DNA of 9,556 nucleotides, taken from positions 1 to 9,556 of the forward strand of contig JAXYYF010000146.1 in the NCBI GenBank assembly GCA_037419475.1. Direction: 5' to 3'. Of the stretch, positions 1-6,810 are shown piece by piece. Made by a program: the position numbers and the translations under genes. Numbering within the stretch: position 1 is the stretch's first letter; every line of letters starts with the position of its first letter. This stretch comes from Hominicoprocola sp037419475 (lineage in GTDB: Bacteria > Bacillota > Clostridia > Oscillospirales > Oscillospiraceae). Below the pieces are notes generated by a model, which was not told the origin of the DNA, searched no databases, and saw nothing but the letters and a program-made list of their open reading frames with translations.

Positions 1-10
1 TCCTTTTGCA

Positions 11-40
11 AACAGGGAACGGCGCAAGCCGTTCCCTGTT
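11..40. terminator. Rho-independent terminator hairpin at the left edge
   Basis: A perfect 13-bp inverted repeat (11-23 with 28-40) closes a GCAA loop, so the hairpin is very stable. On the plus strand it is followed by a T-rich run (TTCTTTTCC), which suits a gene entering from the left. On the minus strand the tail is weaker (TTTGCAAAAG), but the hairpin begins only 9 bases past the typA stop codon, so it probably ends typA transcription too. I read it as a shared terminator between convergent genes. The left-hand gene is outside the window. Confidence 0.85.
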
Positions 41-49
41 CTTTTCCAT

Positions 50-1879
50 TTACTTTTTGCCGCCGTGGGTGGCCTTCATGCGCTTTTCGTGATTGAGGAT
101 AGTCTTGCGGATGCGCAGCGCGTGCGGTGTGACCTCCAGCAGCTCGTCGTCCGCAAGAAACTCCAGGCACTGCTCCAGACTCATCTGCTTGGGCGGGACA
201 AGGCGCAGCGCGTCGTCCGAACCGGAGGCGCGCATATTGGTCAGCTGCTTCTTCTTGCAGACATTGACCGTGATATCCTCCTGCTTGGGGCTGACACCCA
301 CGACCATGCCCTCATACACAGGCACACCCGCACCGATGAACAGCTGGCCGCGCTCCTGCGCGTTGAAAAGGCCGTAGGTAATGCTCTCACCGGTCTCAAA
401 GGCGACAAGGGAGCCCGTGTTGCGGCGGCTCAAATCGCCCTTATAGGGCGCGTAGGAGTCGAACACGCTGGCCATGATGCCCTCGCCCTTGGTATCGGTG
501 AGGAACTCGTTACGGTAGCCGAACAGGCCGCGCGCGGGAACGAGAAACTCGACTTTCATGCGCGTGCCGACCGGCGTCATCTCCACCAGATCGCCCTTGC
601 GGGAGCCGATCTTCTCAATGACCGCGCCGACGCTCTCGGCAGGCACGTCGCACACCAGACGCTCGATCGGCTCACACTTCTTGCCATCGATGGTCTGGTA
701 GAGCACGCGCGGGGGAGAGACCTGAAACTCATAGCCCTCGCGGCGCATCGTCTCAATGAGGATGGACAGCGACATTTCACCGCGTCCGGCAACGTTGAAC
801 GCGTCGGTCGCGCCGTCGAGCTCGGTCACGCGCAGAGAAACATCCTTGAGCGTCTCGCGGAACAATCTTTCACGCAGCTGGCGGGAGGTGACGAACTTGC
901 CGTCACGGCCAGCAAAGGGCGAGTCGTTAATGGAGAAGGTCATCTCCATCGTCGGCGCGGAGATCTTCACGAACGGCAGCGGCTCGACACATTCAGGCGC
1001 ACAAATCGTATCGCCGATGGTGATGTCGCCGATACCGGACAGGCAGATGATGTTGCCCGCGCTGGATTCTGTGACAGGCTTTTTGCCAAGGCCGTCAAAC
1101 TCATAGAGGGAAACCGCTTTTGCCCTCTTCGGCGCGGCGTCGGGATCGTGATAGTTGCAGACTGTGATCTCCTGATTCTGCTTGAGCGTGCCGCGCTCGA
1201 TGCGGCCGATGGCCATACGGCCCACGAACTCGTTATAGTCGATGGCGGAAACGAGCATCTGGAAGGGCTGGTCGACATCGGCCTCCGGGGCAGGAATGTA
1301 ATTGATGATGGTGTCGAACAGCGGCTTGAGGTCTGTTCCCGGCTCGTCGGGCGAATAGCTGGCCGTTCCCTGACGGCCGGAGCAGAAGAGCATTGGGCTG
1401 TCAAGCTGTTCAGGCGTCGCATCGAGGTCGAGCAGCAGCTCAAGCACCTCGTCCACGACCTCGTGGATGCGCTGGTCAGGACGGTCGATCTTGTTGACGA
1501 CCACGATCACGCGATGGCCAAGCTCCAGTGCGCGGGAAAGGACAAAGCGGGTCTGCGGCATGGGGCCCTCGGCGGCGTCGACGAGCAGAATAACGCCGTT
1601 GACCATCTTGAGGATGCGCTCCACCTCGCCGCCGAAGTCGGCGTGGCCCGGGGTGTCGACAATGTTGATCTTGGTGTCTCCGTAATGGATGGCGGTATTC
1701 TTGGCAAGGATGGTGATGCCGCGCTCGCGCTCGAGGTCGTTCGAGTCCATGACGCGATCCACGACCTCCTGATTTTCACGGTAAACGCCGCCCTGCTTGA
1801 GCATCTCATCGACCAGCGTAGTCTTGCCGTGGTCAACGTGGGCGATGATGGCGACGTTGCGAAGTTTATTATTCTGCAT
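50..1879 (-). CDS. typA: Ribosome-associated translational GTPase TypA/BipA
   Basis: This encodes a 609-residue translational GTPase that binds the ribosome in the EF-G site. It is linked in other bacteria to ribosome assembly and to growth under cold or stress. The G-domain motifs are all visible: the P-loop AHVDHGKTT (13-21), RGITI (53-57), DTPGH (75-79), NKID (129-132) and SGRQG near 165, in the place of the usual SAxxG motif. The C-terminal half carries the family hallmark around RGLFGYRNEFLTDTKGEG and ends with the SLEQCLEFL...RIRK segment typical of BipA. Its length matches the family (about 600-615), so it is distinguished from EF-G and LepA. The ATG at 1879 is preceded by AAGGAGAG at a good distance. 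It is transcribed alone from a 17-spaced promoter at 1946-1974. A 606-codon open frame on the opposite strand is a compositional shadow. Confidence 0.98.
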   Translation of the reverse strand: MQNNKLRNVAIIAHVDHGKTTLVDEMLKQGGVYRENQEVVDRVMDSNDLERERGITILAKNTAIHYGDTKINIVDTPGHADFGGEVERILKMVNGVILLVDAAEGPMPQTRFVLSRALELGHRVIVVVNKIDRPDQRIHEVVDEVLELLLDLDATPEQLDSPMLFCSGRQGTASYSPDEPGTDLKPLFDTIINYIPAPEADVDQPFQMLVSAIDYNEFVGRMAIGRIERGTLKQNQEITVCNYHDPDAAPKRAKAVSLYEFDGLGKKPVTESSAGNIICLSGIGDITIGDTICAPECVEPLPFVKISAPTMEMTFSINDSPFAGRDGKFVTSRQLRERLFRETLKDVSLRVTELDGATDAFNVAGRGEMSLSILIETMRREGYEFQVSPPRVLYQTIDGKKCEPIERLVCDVPAESVGAVIEKIGSRKGDLVEMTPVGTRMKVEFLVPARGLFGYRNEFLTDTKGEGIMASVFDSYAPYKGDLSRRNTGSLVAFETGESITYGLFNAQERGQLFIGAGVPVYEGMVVGVSPKQEDITVNVCKKKQLTNMRASGSDDALRLVPPKQMSLEQCLEFLADDELLEVTPHALRIRKTILNHEKRMKATHGGKK

Positions 1880-1895
1880 GGGTGATCTCTCCTTA

Positions 1896-1909
1896 CTGCC
1901 GTGCGGCAG
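1896..1909 (-). promoter_or_regulatory. Palindrome in the typA 5' leader next to the RBS
   Basis: CTGCCG and CGGCAG form a perfect 14-base palindrome two bases upstream of the typA AAGGAGAG ribosome binding site. In the roughly 60-base leader it could fold as a small GC-rich hairpin beside the Shine-Dalgarno sequence, or act as a DNA operator. The symmetry is directly visible. A regulatory role is inference. Confidence 0.35.
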
Positions 1910-1945
1910 GTATATCTATCATGGAAGTATCGCAATAACTGTAAT

Positions 1946-1974
1946 AGTATATGCTGATGTTCGACCGATTGCAA
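1946..1974 (-). promoter_or_regulatory. Promoter of typA
   Basis: On the minus strand TTGCAA (1969-1974) and TATACT (1946-1951) are separated by exactly 17 bases. This is a good vegetative (sigma-A type) promoter. Transcription should start near 1939, leaving a leader of about 60 bases before the typA ATG. It points away from the tRNA-Arg promoter 44 bases further right, so the two units are divergent. Confidence 0.75.
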
Positions 1975-2017
1975 GGCGTTTCGTGAATTTTTTTGTGGAT
2001 TTTACCGTTTTCCGGCG

Positions 2018-2046
2018 TTGACAGTGCCGTGTCGATGCGGTACAAT
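2018..2046 (+). promoter_or_regulatory. Promoter of tRNA-Arg(CCU)
   Basis: A consensus TTGACA (2018-2023) and TACAAT (2041-2046) are spaced by 17 bases. The predicted start near 2053 lies about 7 bases before the mature tRNA 5' end. Such a strong promoter with a very short leader is typical of stable RNA genes. Confidence 0.85.
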
Positions 2047-2059
2047 CTATTCTGCACCT

Positions 2060-2136
2060 GCCCCCGTAGCTCAGTTGTATAGAGCGGCCGCCTCCTAAGC
2101 GGCAGGCCACCAGTTAGAGTCTGGTCGGGGGTGCCA
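2060..2136 (+). tRNA. tRNA-Arg(CCU), reads AGG, with an altered elbow pair
   Basis: The 77-base gene encodes its own CCA (2134-2136). The cloverleaf is complete: acceptor 2060-2066 with 2126-2132 (G1-U72 wobble), D stem GCTC/GAGC (2069-2072, 2082-2085), anticodon stem GCCGC/GCGGC (2087-2091, 2099-2103), and T stem ACCAG/CTGGT (2109-2113, 2121-2125). The loop CTCCTAA places CCT at 2094-2096, giving anticodon CCU, which reads the arginine codon AGG. Two near-invariant positions are changed together. Position 19 in the D loop is U (2078) instead of G, and position 56 in the T loop is A (2116) instead of C. The tertiary 19-56 pair would therefore be U-A rather than G-C. G18-U55, G15-C48, A58 and G53-C61 are all kept, so the tRNA is probably functional. 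It has its own promoter and terminator. Confidence 0.95.
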
Positions 2137-2137
2137 G

Positions 2138-2167
2138 AAAAAGGACACGCCAGGCGTGTCCTTTTTT
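2138..2167 (+). terminator. Terminator of tRNA-Arg
   Basis: GGACACGC (2143-2150) pairs with GCGTGTCC (2154-2161) around a 3-base loop, flanked by an A run on the left and six Ts on the right (2162-2167). It starts just after the encoded CCA, so it ends the tRNA transcript. It lies about 43 bases before the downstream thioesterase gene, which therefore needs read-through or a separate start. Confidence 0.9.
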
Positions 2168-2209
2168 AGTAACCGGGTGTAATAATCCGCAAGGGAGCGC
2201 CCTCCGGTC

Positions 2210-2623
2210 ATGATAGAAAATTACGAAGAAATGCTCAAACGCGAATCCAACGGCTTCATCCACAGCAACGGCATCCGCATTGTTTCAGTGGATGAGGAGA
2301 AAAGCGTCCTTCAGGCAGAGATCACCGACAACTGCCGCAACGTCTGGGGCGGCGTTCACGGCGGCTTTCTCTATACGATGGCCGACACCGCCGCCGGCGC
2401 GTTCGCGCGCATCAAATATGGACGGCGCAACGTCACGCTCAACGGTTCGATCAACTATCTGCGCCCGACCGGACAGAGCCGTTCTCTCACCGCAATCGCG
2501 CGAGAGATCAAGGTCGGCGGGCACATCGGCTTTTTTGAGGTCAATATCACCGACGACACCGGCGCTCTTGTCGCCTGCGCACAGCTGAATATGTATTTTC
2601 TCAAGGATCCCTCTCAGCCGTAA
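2210..2623 (+). CDS. PaaI-like hotdog-fold acyl-CoA thioesterase
   Basis: This is a 137-residue single-domain hotdog protein of the PaaI/YdiI type. The family hydrolyses acyl- or aryl-CoA thioesters in the cytoplasm and works as dimers or tetramers. The diagnostic core is G48-x-H50-G51-G52 followed by D59 on the long central helix (VWGGVHGGFLYTMADTAAG), with D59 the likely catalytic acid. The later beta strands (SINYLRPT, FFEVNITD) fit the family, and the length is normal. The exact substrate cannot be read from the sequence. The ATG at 2210 is the plausible start, but the best Shine-Dalgarno-like GGGAG (2193-2197) is about 12 bases away and can pair with CTCC at 2202-2205. Such a hairpin would either hide the site or shorten the effective spacing. 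It lies between the tRNA-Arg terminator and the cls promoter, so it is probably its own short unit. A weak TAATAAT near 2180 may serve as a -10 element. Confidence 0.85.
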   Translation: MIENYEEMLKRESNGFIHSNGIRIVSVDEEKSVLQAEITDNCRNVWGGVHGGFLYTMADTAAGAFARIKYGRRNVTLNGSINYLRPTGQSRSLTAIAREIKVGGHIGFFEVNITDDTGALVACAQLNMYFLKDPSQP

Positions 2624-2677
2624 CGCGCCTTTATTTTCCGCGCCGCGCGCCATGTGTGCAGCCCTTCGATCTTGCGC

Positions 2678-2706
2678 TTGCACAAAGATGCAAGAAATGA
2701 TAATAT
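2678..2706 (+). promoter_or_regulatory. Probable promoter of cls, with an overlapping inverted repeat
   Basis: TTGCAC (2678-2683) and TAATAT (2701-2706) are spaced by 17 bases and stand about 38 bases before the cls start codon. CTTGCA (2677-2682) and TGCAAG (2689-2694) form an inverted repeat with a 6-base centre that covers the -35 element, the expected place for a repressor site. The promoter call is moderate. The operator idea is inference. Confidence 0.6.
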
Positions 2707-2743
2707 AAATATAGGTGTATTTTCAAAGCAGGAGGGAAGCGGA

Positions 2744-4252
2744 ATGGGAAAGATCTTTCGACGCGTACTGGCTGTTATTCCGGCGGCAGCCTTGCAGATC
2801 CTATGGATCTTCCTGTTGATGAAATGGCTTGCACCCTATACGCCGCTCATCACGCTGGCCCTGTCCGCTGCGGGTTTTCTGCTGGTGCTCTACATTATCA
2901 TCAAGCGCGACGAGAGCACGTATAAGATCCTGTGGCTTCTGGTGATCCTCACCGTCCCGCTGGCGGGCGCGCTGCTGTATCTGCTCTTCGGCAACAAGCG
3001 CACAGCGCGGCCGCTGAAAAAGCTTCTGCGCCGCACGCGGGAGGCCGGCACTCCGCCGCCTCTGCCCATCGGCGAGACCGCCTTTGACGGCGGAAAGCGC
3101 ATGGAGCAGACCGTCCGCACGCTCGAGCGCAAGACCCATTACCCCCTCACGCGGGTGGAAAATGTCCGCTATTACCCGCTTGGCGATGACATGTTTCCGG
3201 AAATGATCGATGATCTGCGGCAGGCACAGTGCTTTATCTACCTCGAGTATTTCATCATCGAGCCGGGAAAAATGTGGAGCGAGATCGTTTCCGTGCTGGA
3301 AGAAAAGGTTCGGCAGGGACTGGATGTGCGCATGATGTACGATGACCTCGGCAGCATTTCTTCCTTCACGCTGAAAAACGCACGGGAGCTGCAAAAGAAA
3401 GGCATCCAGTGCATCCCCTTTAACCCGCTCATCGCCATCAAGGGAACAGTCAATTACCGCGACCACCGCAAAATGCTGATCGTGGATGGGACAATTGCTT
3501 ACAGCGGCGGCGTCAATCTTTCCGACCGCTATGCCAACCTTGAGCATCCCTACGGCCATTGGAAGGATATCGGCTTCCGCCTTACCGGAGCGCCGGCGGA
3601 GAGCTTCACACACATGTTTCTGAGCTTCTGGAACTCGTTTTCCCTCCGCAAAGAAGCCGCTCTGCCCGAACGGCTCCCGCAGCCAGAGCCCGCAGCGCAG
3701 GCCTCCGACGGCTATGTTCTCAGCTACTACGATTCTCCCTTCAACCGCGAGGCAGCAAGCAATTCGCTCTATATCGACCTTCTCTCGCAGAGCACGGAAT
3801 ACGCATGGTTCTTCACGCCCTACCTCATGCTCGGCGACGATCTGATGGACGCCATGATCGCCGCGGCGCACCGCGGCGTAGACGTGCGCATCATCATGCC
3901 CGGCATTCCGGATAAAAAGGTCATCTTCCGCATGTCGCACAGCTTCTATCAGGTGCTGCTCACGGGCGGAGTGAAGATCTACGAATACACCCCTGGCTTT
4001 GTCCATGCCAAGGCCGTCCTGATCGATGGCATCGTCGGCACGGTCGGCACGGTCAATCTGGATTACCGCAGTCTGTTTCTGCATTTTGAAAACAATTCGC
4101 TCTTCTACCGCTCGAGTATTCTCGATGCGGTAAAGCAGGATTTCCTCGCCACACAGGATAAGTGCCGGGAGATCCGTCCCTATGATATGAAGCAGTATTC
4201 CTTCCGCTGGATCATGGATGGGATCCTTCGCATTTTTGCCCCGCTGTGCTGA
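2744..4252 (+). CDS. cls: Cardiolipin synthase, PLD superfamily
   Basis: This 502-residue membrane enzyme condenses two phosphatidylglycerols into cardiolipin and glycerol at the inner face of the cell membrane. Residues 8-28, 33-53 and 62-82 are hydrophobic; the third ends in GALLYLLFGNKR, the hallmark of the PLDc_N anchor domain. Two phospholipase D catalytic motifs of the HxKxxxxD type follow: H241, K243 and D248 (HRKMLIVD), then H421, K423 and D428 (HAKAVLID). Each is followed by the usual G-x-x-N segment (GGVNLSDRY and GTVNLDYRS). Both half-sites are intact, so the enzyme should be active. The ATG at 2744 is chosen because GGAGGG stands 8 bases ahead of it. The same frame is open from 2654, but that extension would run through the promoter. 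degV follows 75 bases downstream in the same direction and may be cotranscribed. Confidence 0.96.
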   Translation: MGKIFRRVLAVIPAAALQILWIFLLMKWLAPYTPLITLALSAAGFLLVLYIIIKRDESTYKILWLLVILTVPLAGALLYLLFGNKRTARPLKKLLRRTREAGTPPPLPIGETAFDGGKRMEQTVRTLERKTHYPLTRVENVRYYPLGDDMFPEMIDDLRQAQCFIYLEYFIIEPGKMWSEIVSVLEEKVRQGLDVRMMYDDLGSISSFTLKNARELQKKGIQCIPFNPLIAIKGTVNYRDHRKMLIVDGTIAYSGGVNLSDRYANLEHPYGHWKDIGFRLTGAPAESFTHMFLSFWNSFSLRKEAALPERLPQPEPAAQASDGYVLSYYDSPFNREAASNSLYIDLLSQSTEYAWFFTPYLMLGDDLMDAMIAAAHRGVDVRIIMPGIPDKKVIFRMSHSFYQVLLTGGVKIYEYTPGFVHAKAVLIDGIVGTVGTVNLDYRSLFLHFENNSLFYRSSILDAVKQDFLATQDKCREIRPYDMKQYSFRWIMDGILRIFAPLC

Positions 4253-4268
4253 TGGTGTGACCGGACAG

Positions 4269-4290
4269 GAGCCGCAGCGGAGTGCGGCTC
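4269..4290 (+). other. Stable hairpin between cls and degV
   Basis: GAGCCGCA (4269-4276) and TGCGGCTC (4283-4290) form a perfect 8-bp stem around a 6-base loop. No T-tract follows on either strand, so it is not a typical intrinsic terminator. It may be a processing or mRNA-stability element within a cls-degV transcript, or a weak or Rho-type terminator. Confidence 0.45.
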
Positions 4291-4327
4291 TCCCGCCGCC
4301 AAAATTTTCAAAAAAGATGGAGTGTTT

Positions 4328-5173
4328 ATGGCACGAGTAAAAATCATTTCCGACAGCACCTGCGATCTCACGCCGGAGCTGCTCCGGCGCTATGACATCA
4401 CGCTCACGCCGCTGTGCGTAATCAAAGACGGCCGGGAATATCACGACAGAGTTGATATCACGCCTGCCGATATTTTTGCCCATGTTGACAACGGCGGCAG
4501 CCTGTGCACCACGGCAGCCGTGAGCCAATATGAATATACGGTCATGTTTTCGCGCTTCGCGCCGGAATATGACGCAGTGGTTCAGGTCACGATTGGCTCC
4601 GGCTTTTCCTCCTGCTATCAAAACGCCTGTCTGGCCGCACAGGAGTTTGACAACGTCTATGTCGTTGACTCTCAAAATCTCAGCTGCGGGCAGGGTCTGC
4701 TGGTCGTGACGGCCGCGCGGCTTGCCGAACAGGGGCTTGCCGGCGAAGAGATCGCCGACCATCTGCGCGCGCTGGCTCCCAAGGTGGAAGCCAGCTTCCT
4801 GATCGAGCGGCTGGACTATCTTTGTAAGGGCGGACGCTGTTCCGCCGTCGCCGCGCTGGGCGCAAATGTGCTGCGACTCAAGCCTTGTATCGAGGTGCGG
4901 GACAACAAAATGATCGTCGGCAAGAAATATCGCGGCTCCTTTGAGCATGCGATCCGCCAGTATGTGCGCGAACGGCTGGAGGGAAGGACGGACATATCCG
5001 ACGCTCTGGCTTTCGTCGTACACCCCGCCGCACCGGACAATGTCGTGCACGCCGCGATGGACGCCGCCGCACAGTACGGTTTGTTCCGCGAGCTCGTGGA
5101 GGCGCACGCCAACTGCACGGTTTCCTGCCACTGCGGCCCGCACACACTGGGGATCATGTTCCTCCGCAAATAA
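4328..5173 (+). CDS. DegV family fatty-acid-binding protein (FakB-like)
   Basis: This 281-residue cytoplasmic protein belongs to the DegV/FakB family. FakB members hold a fatty acid for phosphorylation by the kinase FakA, feeding exogenous fatty acids into phospholipid synthesis. Visible family features are the N-terminal DSTCDL (9-14), the TTAAVS segment with T62 at the expected acyl-carboxylate contact, SGFSSCYQNA with S94 at the second expected contact, VVDSQNL, the LDYLCKGGRCSA loop and the C-terminal HCGPHTLGIMF. The length is normal for the family. The ATG at 4328 is preceded by GGAG (4319-4322) at 5 bases; an in-frame GTG two codons earlier overlaps this site and is less likely. Cysteines are notably frequent, as fits an anaerobe. 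No fakA is visible, so the partner kinase is elsewhere or the ligand differs. Its place after cls supports a membrane-lipid role. Confidence 0.93.
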   Translation: MARVKIISDSTCDLTPELLRRYDITLTPLCVIKDGREYHDRVDITPADIFAHVDNGGSLCTTAAVSQYEYTVMFSRFAPEYDAVVQVTIGSGFSSCYQNACLAAQEFDNVYVVDSQNLSCGQGLLVVTAARLAEQGLAGEEIADHLRALAPKVEASFLIERLDYLCKGGRCSAVAALGANVLRLKPCIEVRDNKMIVGKKYRGSFEHAIRQYVRERLEGRTDISDALAFVVHPAAPDNVVHAAMDAAAQYGLFRELVEAHANCTVSCHCGPHTLGIMFLRK

Positions 5174-5177
5174 AGGA

Positions 5178-5208
5178 AAAAGCACCGCTTACGCGGTGCT
5201 TTTATTTT
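5178..5208. terminator. Bidirectional terminator between degV and guaB
   Basis: AAAAGCACCGC (5178-5188) and GCGGTGCTTTT (5193-5203) form an 11-bp stem with a TTAC loop. T-runs follow on the plus strand (to 5209), and a TTTTTCC run follows on the minus strand. It lies between the stops of two converging genes and should end both transcripts. Confidence 0.92.
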
Positions 5209-5230
5209 TCTATTTTTATTCCCGGCCGGT

Positions 5231-6739
5231 TCAGGTATTGCTCGTGCTGGTGGAGCGGAGCGTTACGTCATGGTAGCCGCCCTCGACAATGCTGGTGGCC
5301 GAGACAAGCGTAAGCTTCGCGTTCTTCTGCAAATCGGGGATGGTGGTCACGCCGCAGTTGCACATGGTGGACTTGACCTTATAAAGGCTGCGGGCAACAT
5401 TGTCCTGAAGGGAACCGGCATAGGTGACATAGGAATCCACGCCCTCTTCAAAGGCGAGCGTGCTCTTACCGCCAAGGTCATAGCGCTGCCAGTTGCGCGC
5501 ACGGTTGGAGCCCTCACCCCAATATTCCTTGACGTACACGCCGCCAACGAGAAGCTTATTGGTGGGCGATTCGTCAAAGCGCGCAAAATAGCGGCCGAGC
5601 ATCAGGAAATCCGCGCCCATGGCCAGCGCGAGCGTCATGTGATAGTCATGCACAATGCCGCCGTCGGAGCAGATGGGAACGTAAACGCCGGTCTCGCGGA
5701 AGTATTCATCGCGGGCGGCGCTGACCTCAATGAGCGCAGTCGCCTGACCGCGGCCAATGCCCTTTGTCTCGCGCGTAATGCAGATCGAGCCGCCGCCGAT
5801 GCCGACCTTGACAAAGTCCGCACCGCTCTCGGCGAGGAAGCGGAAGCCGTCGCGATCCACGACATTGCCCGCGCCGATCTTGACGGTATTGCCGTACTTT
5901 TCACGCACAAAATCGATCACGCGCTTCTGCCAGACAGAGTAGCCCTCAGACGAGTCAATGCACAGCACATCCGCACCCGCTTCGATCAGGGCGGGGATTC
6001 GCTCGGCATAGTCGCGGGAGTTGATACCCGCGCCGACAAGATAGCGCTTCTGGCTGTCCTGAAGGGCGAGGGGATGCTCCTTGTGCTCATCGTAGTCCTT
6101 GCGGAACACGAAATAGCGCATATGATCGTCCGCATCCACAATGGGAAGCGCGTTGAGCTTATGATCCCAGATGATGTCGTTCGCTTCCTTGAGTGTGGTC
6201 TCCGCCGGCGCGGTGACAAGCTTTTCACGCGGCGTCATGAAATCGCGCACCTTCGCATCCGGACTCATGCGGCTGACGCGGTAATCACGGCTGGTGACAA
6301 TGCCGAGGAGCTTTCCGTTGGGCGTGGCATCCTCGGTGATAGCGACGGTGGAGAAGCCGTTCTTTTCCTTGAGCGCCAGCACATCGGCAAGCGTGTGCTC
6401 AGGCGTCAGATTTGAGGCGCTGACGACAAAGCCCGCCTTGCTGCTCTTGACGCGGCGCACCATCTCCGCCTCGCTTTCAATGGACTGCGAGCCGAAAATA
6501 AACGAGAGACCGCCCTCCTTCGCCAGCGCGACGGCAAGCGTATCATTCGACACAGACTGCATAATGGCTGAAACCATCGGGATATTCAGGCTGATGGGGC
6601 ACTCCTCCTGCCCCTTGCGATACTTGACCAGAGGTGTTTTCAGCGAGACCCGGTCAGGGACACAGTCCTCAGATGTATAGCCGGGCACGAGCAGGTATTC
6701 ACTGAAGGTATGCGAGGGTTCGGGATAGTAGTAAGCCAT
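5231..6739 (-). CDS. guaB: IMP dehydrogenase, Tritrichomonas-like type
   Basis: This 502-residue enzyme oxidises IMP to XMP with NAD+, the committed step of guanine nucleotide synthesis in the cytoplasm. The catalytic loop reads GIGGGSICITR with Cys320, and SDGGI carries the IMP-contacting D359. The mobile flap RARNWQRY supplies R419 and Y420, the expected base pair of residues for XMP hydrolysis. A regulatory CBS pair is inserted at about 108-235 and looks intact. From memory, the motifs GIGRGQATA, EYWGEGS and KSTMCNCG closely match the protozoan Tritrichomonas foetus enzyme, with numbering shifted by one (its Cys319, Arg418, Tyr419). K311 and E432 occupy the places of T. foetus Lys310 and Glu431, which are tied to weak mycophenolic acid binding. 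The ATG at 6739 follows AGGAGG at a normal spacing. An upstream in-frame ATG at 6778 overlaps the promoter -10 and is rejected. Confidence 0.97.
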   Translation of the reverse strand: MAYYYPEPSHTFSEYLLVPGYTSEDCVPDRVSLKTPLVKYRKGQEECPISLNIPMVSAIMQSVSNDTLAVALAKEGGLSFIFGSQSIESEAEMVRRVKSSKAGFVVSASNLTPEHTLADVLALKEKNGFSTVAITEDATPNGKLLGIVTSRDYRVSRMSPDAKVRDFMTPREKLVTAPAETTLKEANDIIWDHKLNALPIVDADDHMRYFVFRKDYDEHKEHPLALQDSQKRYLVGAGINSRDYAERIPALIEAGADVLCIDSSEGYSVWQKRVIDFVREKYGNTVKIGAGNVVDRDGFRFLAESGADFVKVGIGGGSICITRETKGIGRGQATALIEVSAARDEYFRETGVYVPICSDGGIVHDYHMTLALAMGADFLMLGRYFARFDESPTNKLLVGGVYVKEYWGEGSNRARNWQRYDLGGKSTLAFEEGVDSYVTYAGSLQDNVARSLYKVKSTMCNCGVTTIPDLQKNAKLTLVSATSIVEGGYHDVTLRSTSTSNT

Positions 6740-6776
6740 GGGGTTCCTCCTGTCTTTCTGAAAATGCGTTGTACTC

Positions 6777-6785
6777 ATTGTAGCA
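6777..6785 (-). promoter_or_regulatory. Extended -10 promoter of guaB
   Basis: On the minus strand TGC-TACAAT (TACAAT at 6777-6782) is an extended -10 element, and no good -35 stands 17 bases upstream. The expected start near 6770 gives a leader of about 30 bases before the guaB ATG at 6739. The site lies 26 bases past the MFS stop codon, so guaB can be made independently of the transporter. Confidence 0.6.
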
Positions 6786-6810
6786 CAGCCGTCAAGAGCC
6801 GTTTGACCAA

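Noticed and set aside
65..1885. A 606-codon open frame on the plus strand opposite typA, and similar long frames opposite cls-degV (2801-5185 minus) and guaB (5270-6415 plus).
   Set aside because: Each is antisense to a gene with unmistakable family motifs, has no domain content or good ribosome binding site, and is explained by the high GC and codon bias of the real gene.
2654..2743. A 30-residue N-terminal extension of cls.
   Set aside because: It runs through the likely promoter and has no ribosome binding site. The ATG at 2744 has GGAGGG and starts directly before the first membrane helix.
6740..6778. An upstream in-frame ATG that would lengthen guaB by 13 residues.
   Set aside because: It overlaps the extended -10 element and lacks a ribosome binding site, while the ATG at 6739 has AGGAGG and matches the family N-terminus.
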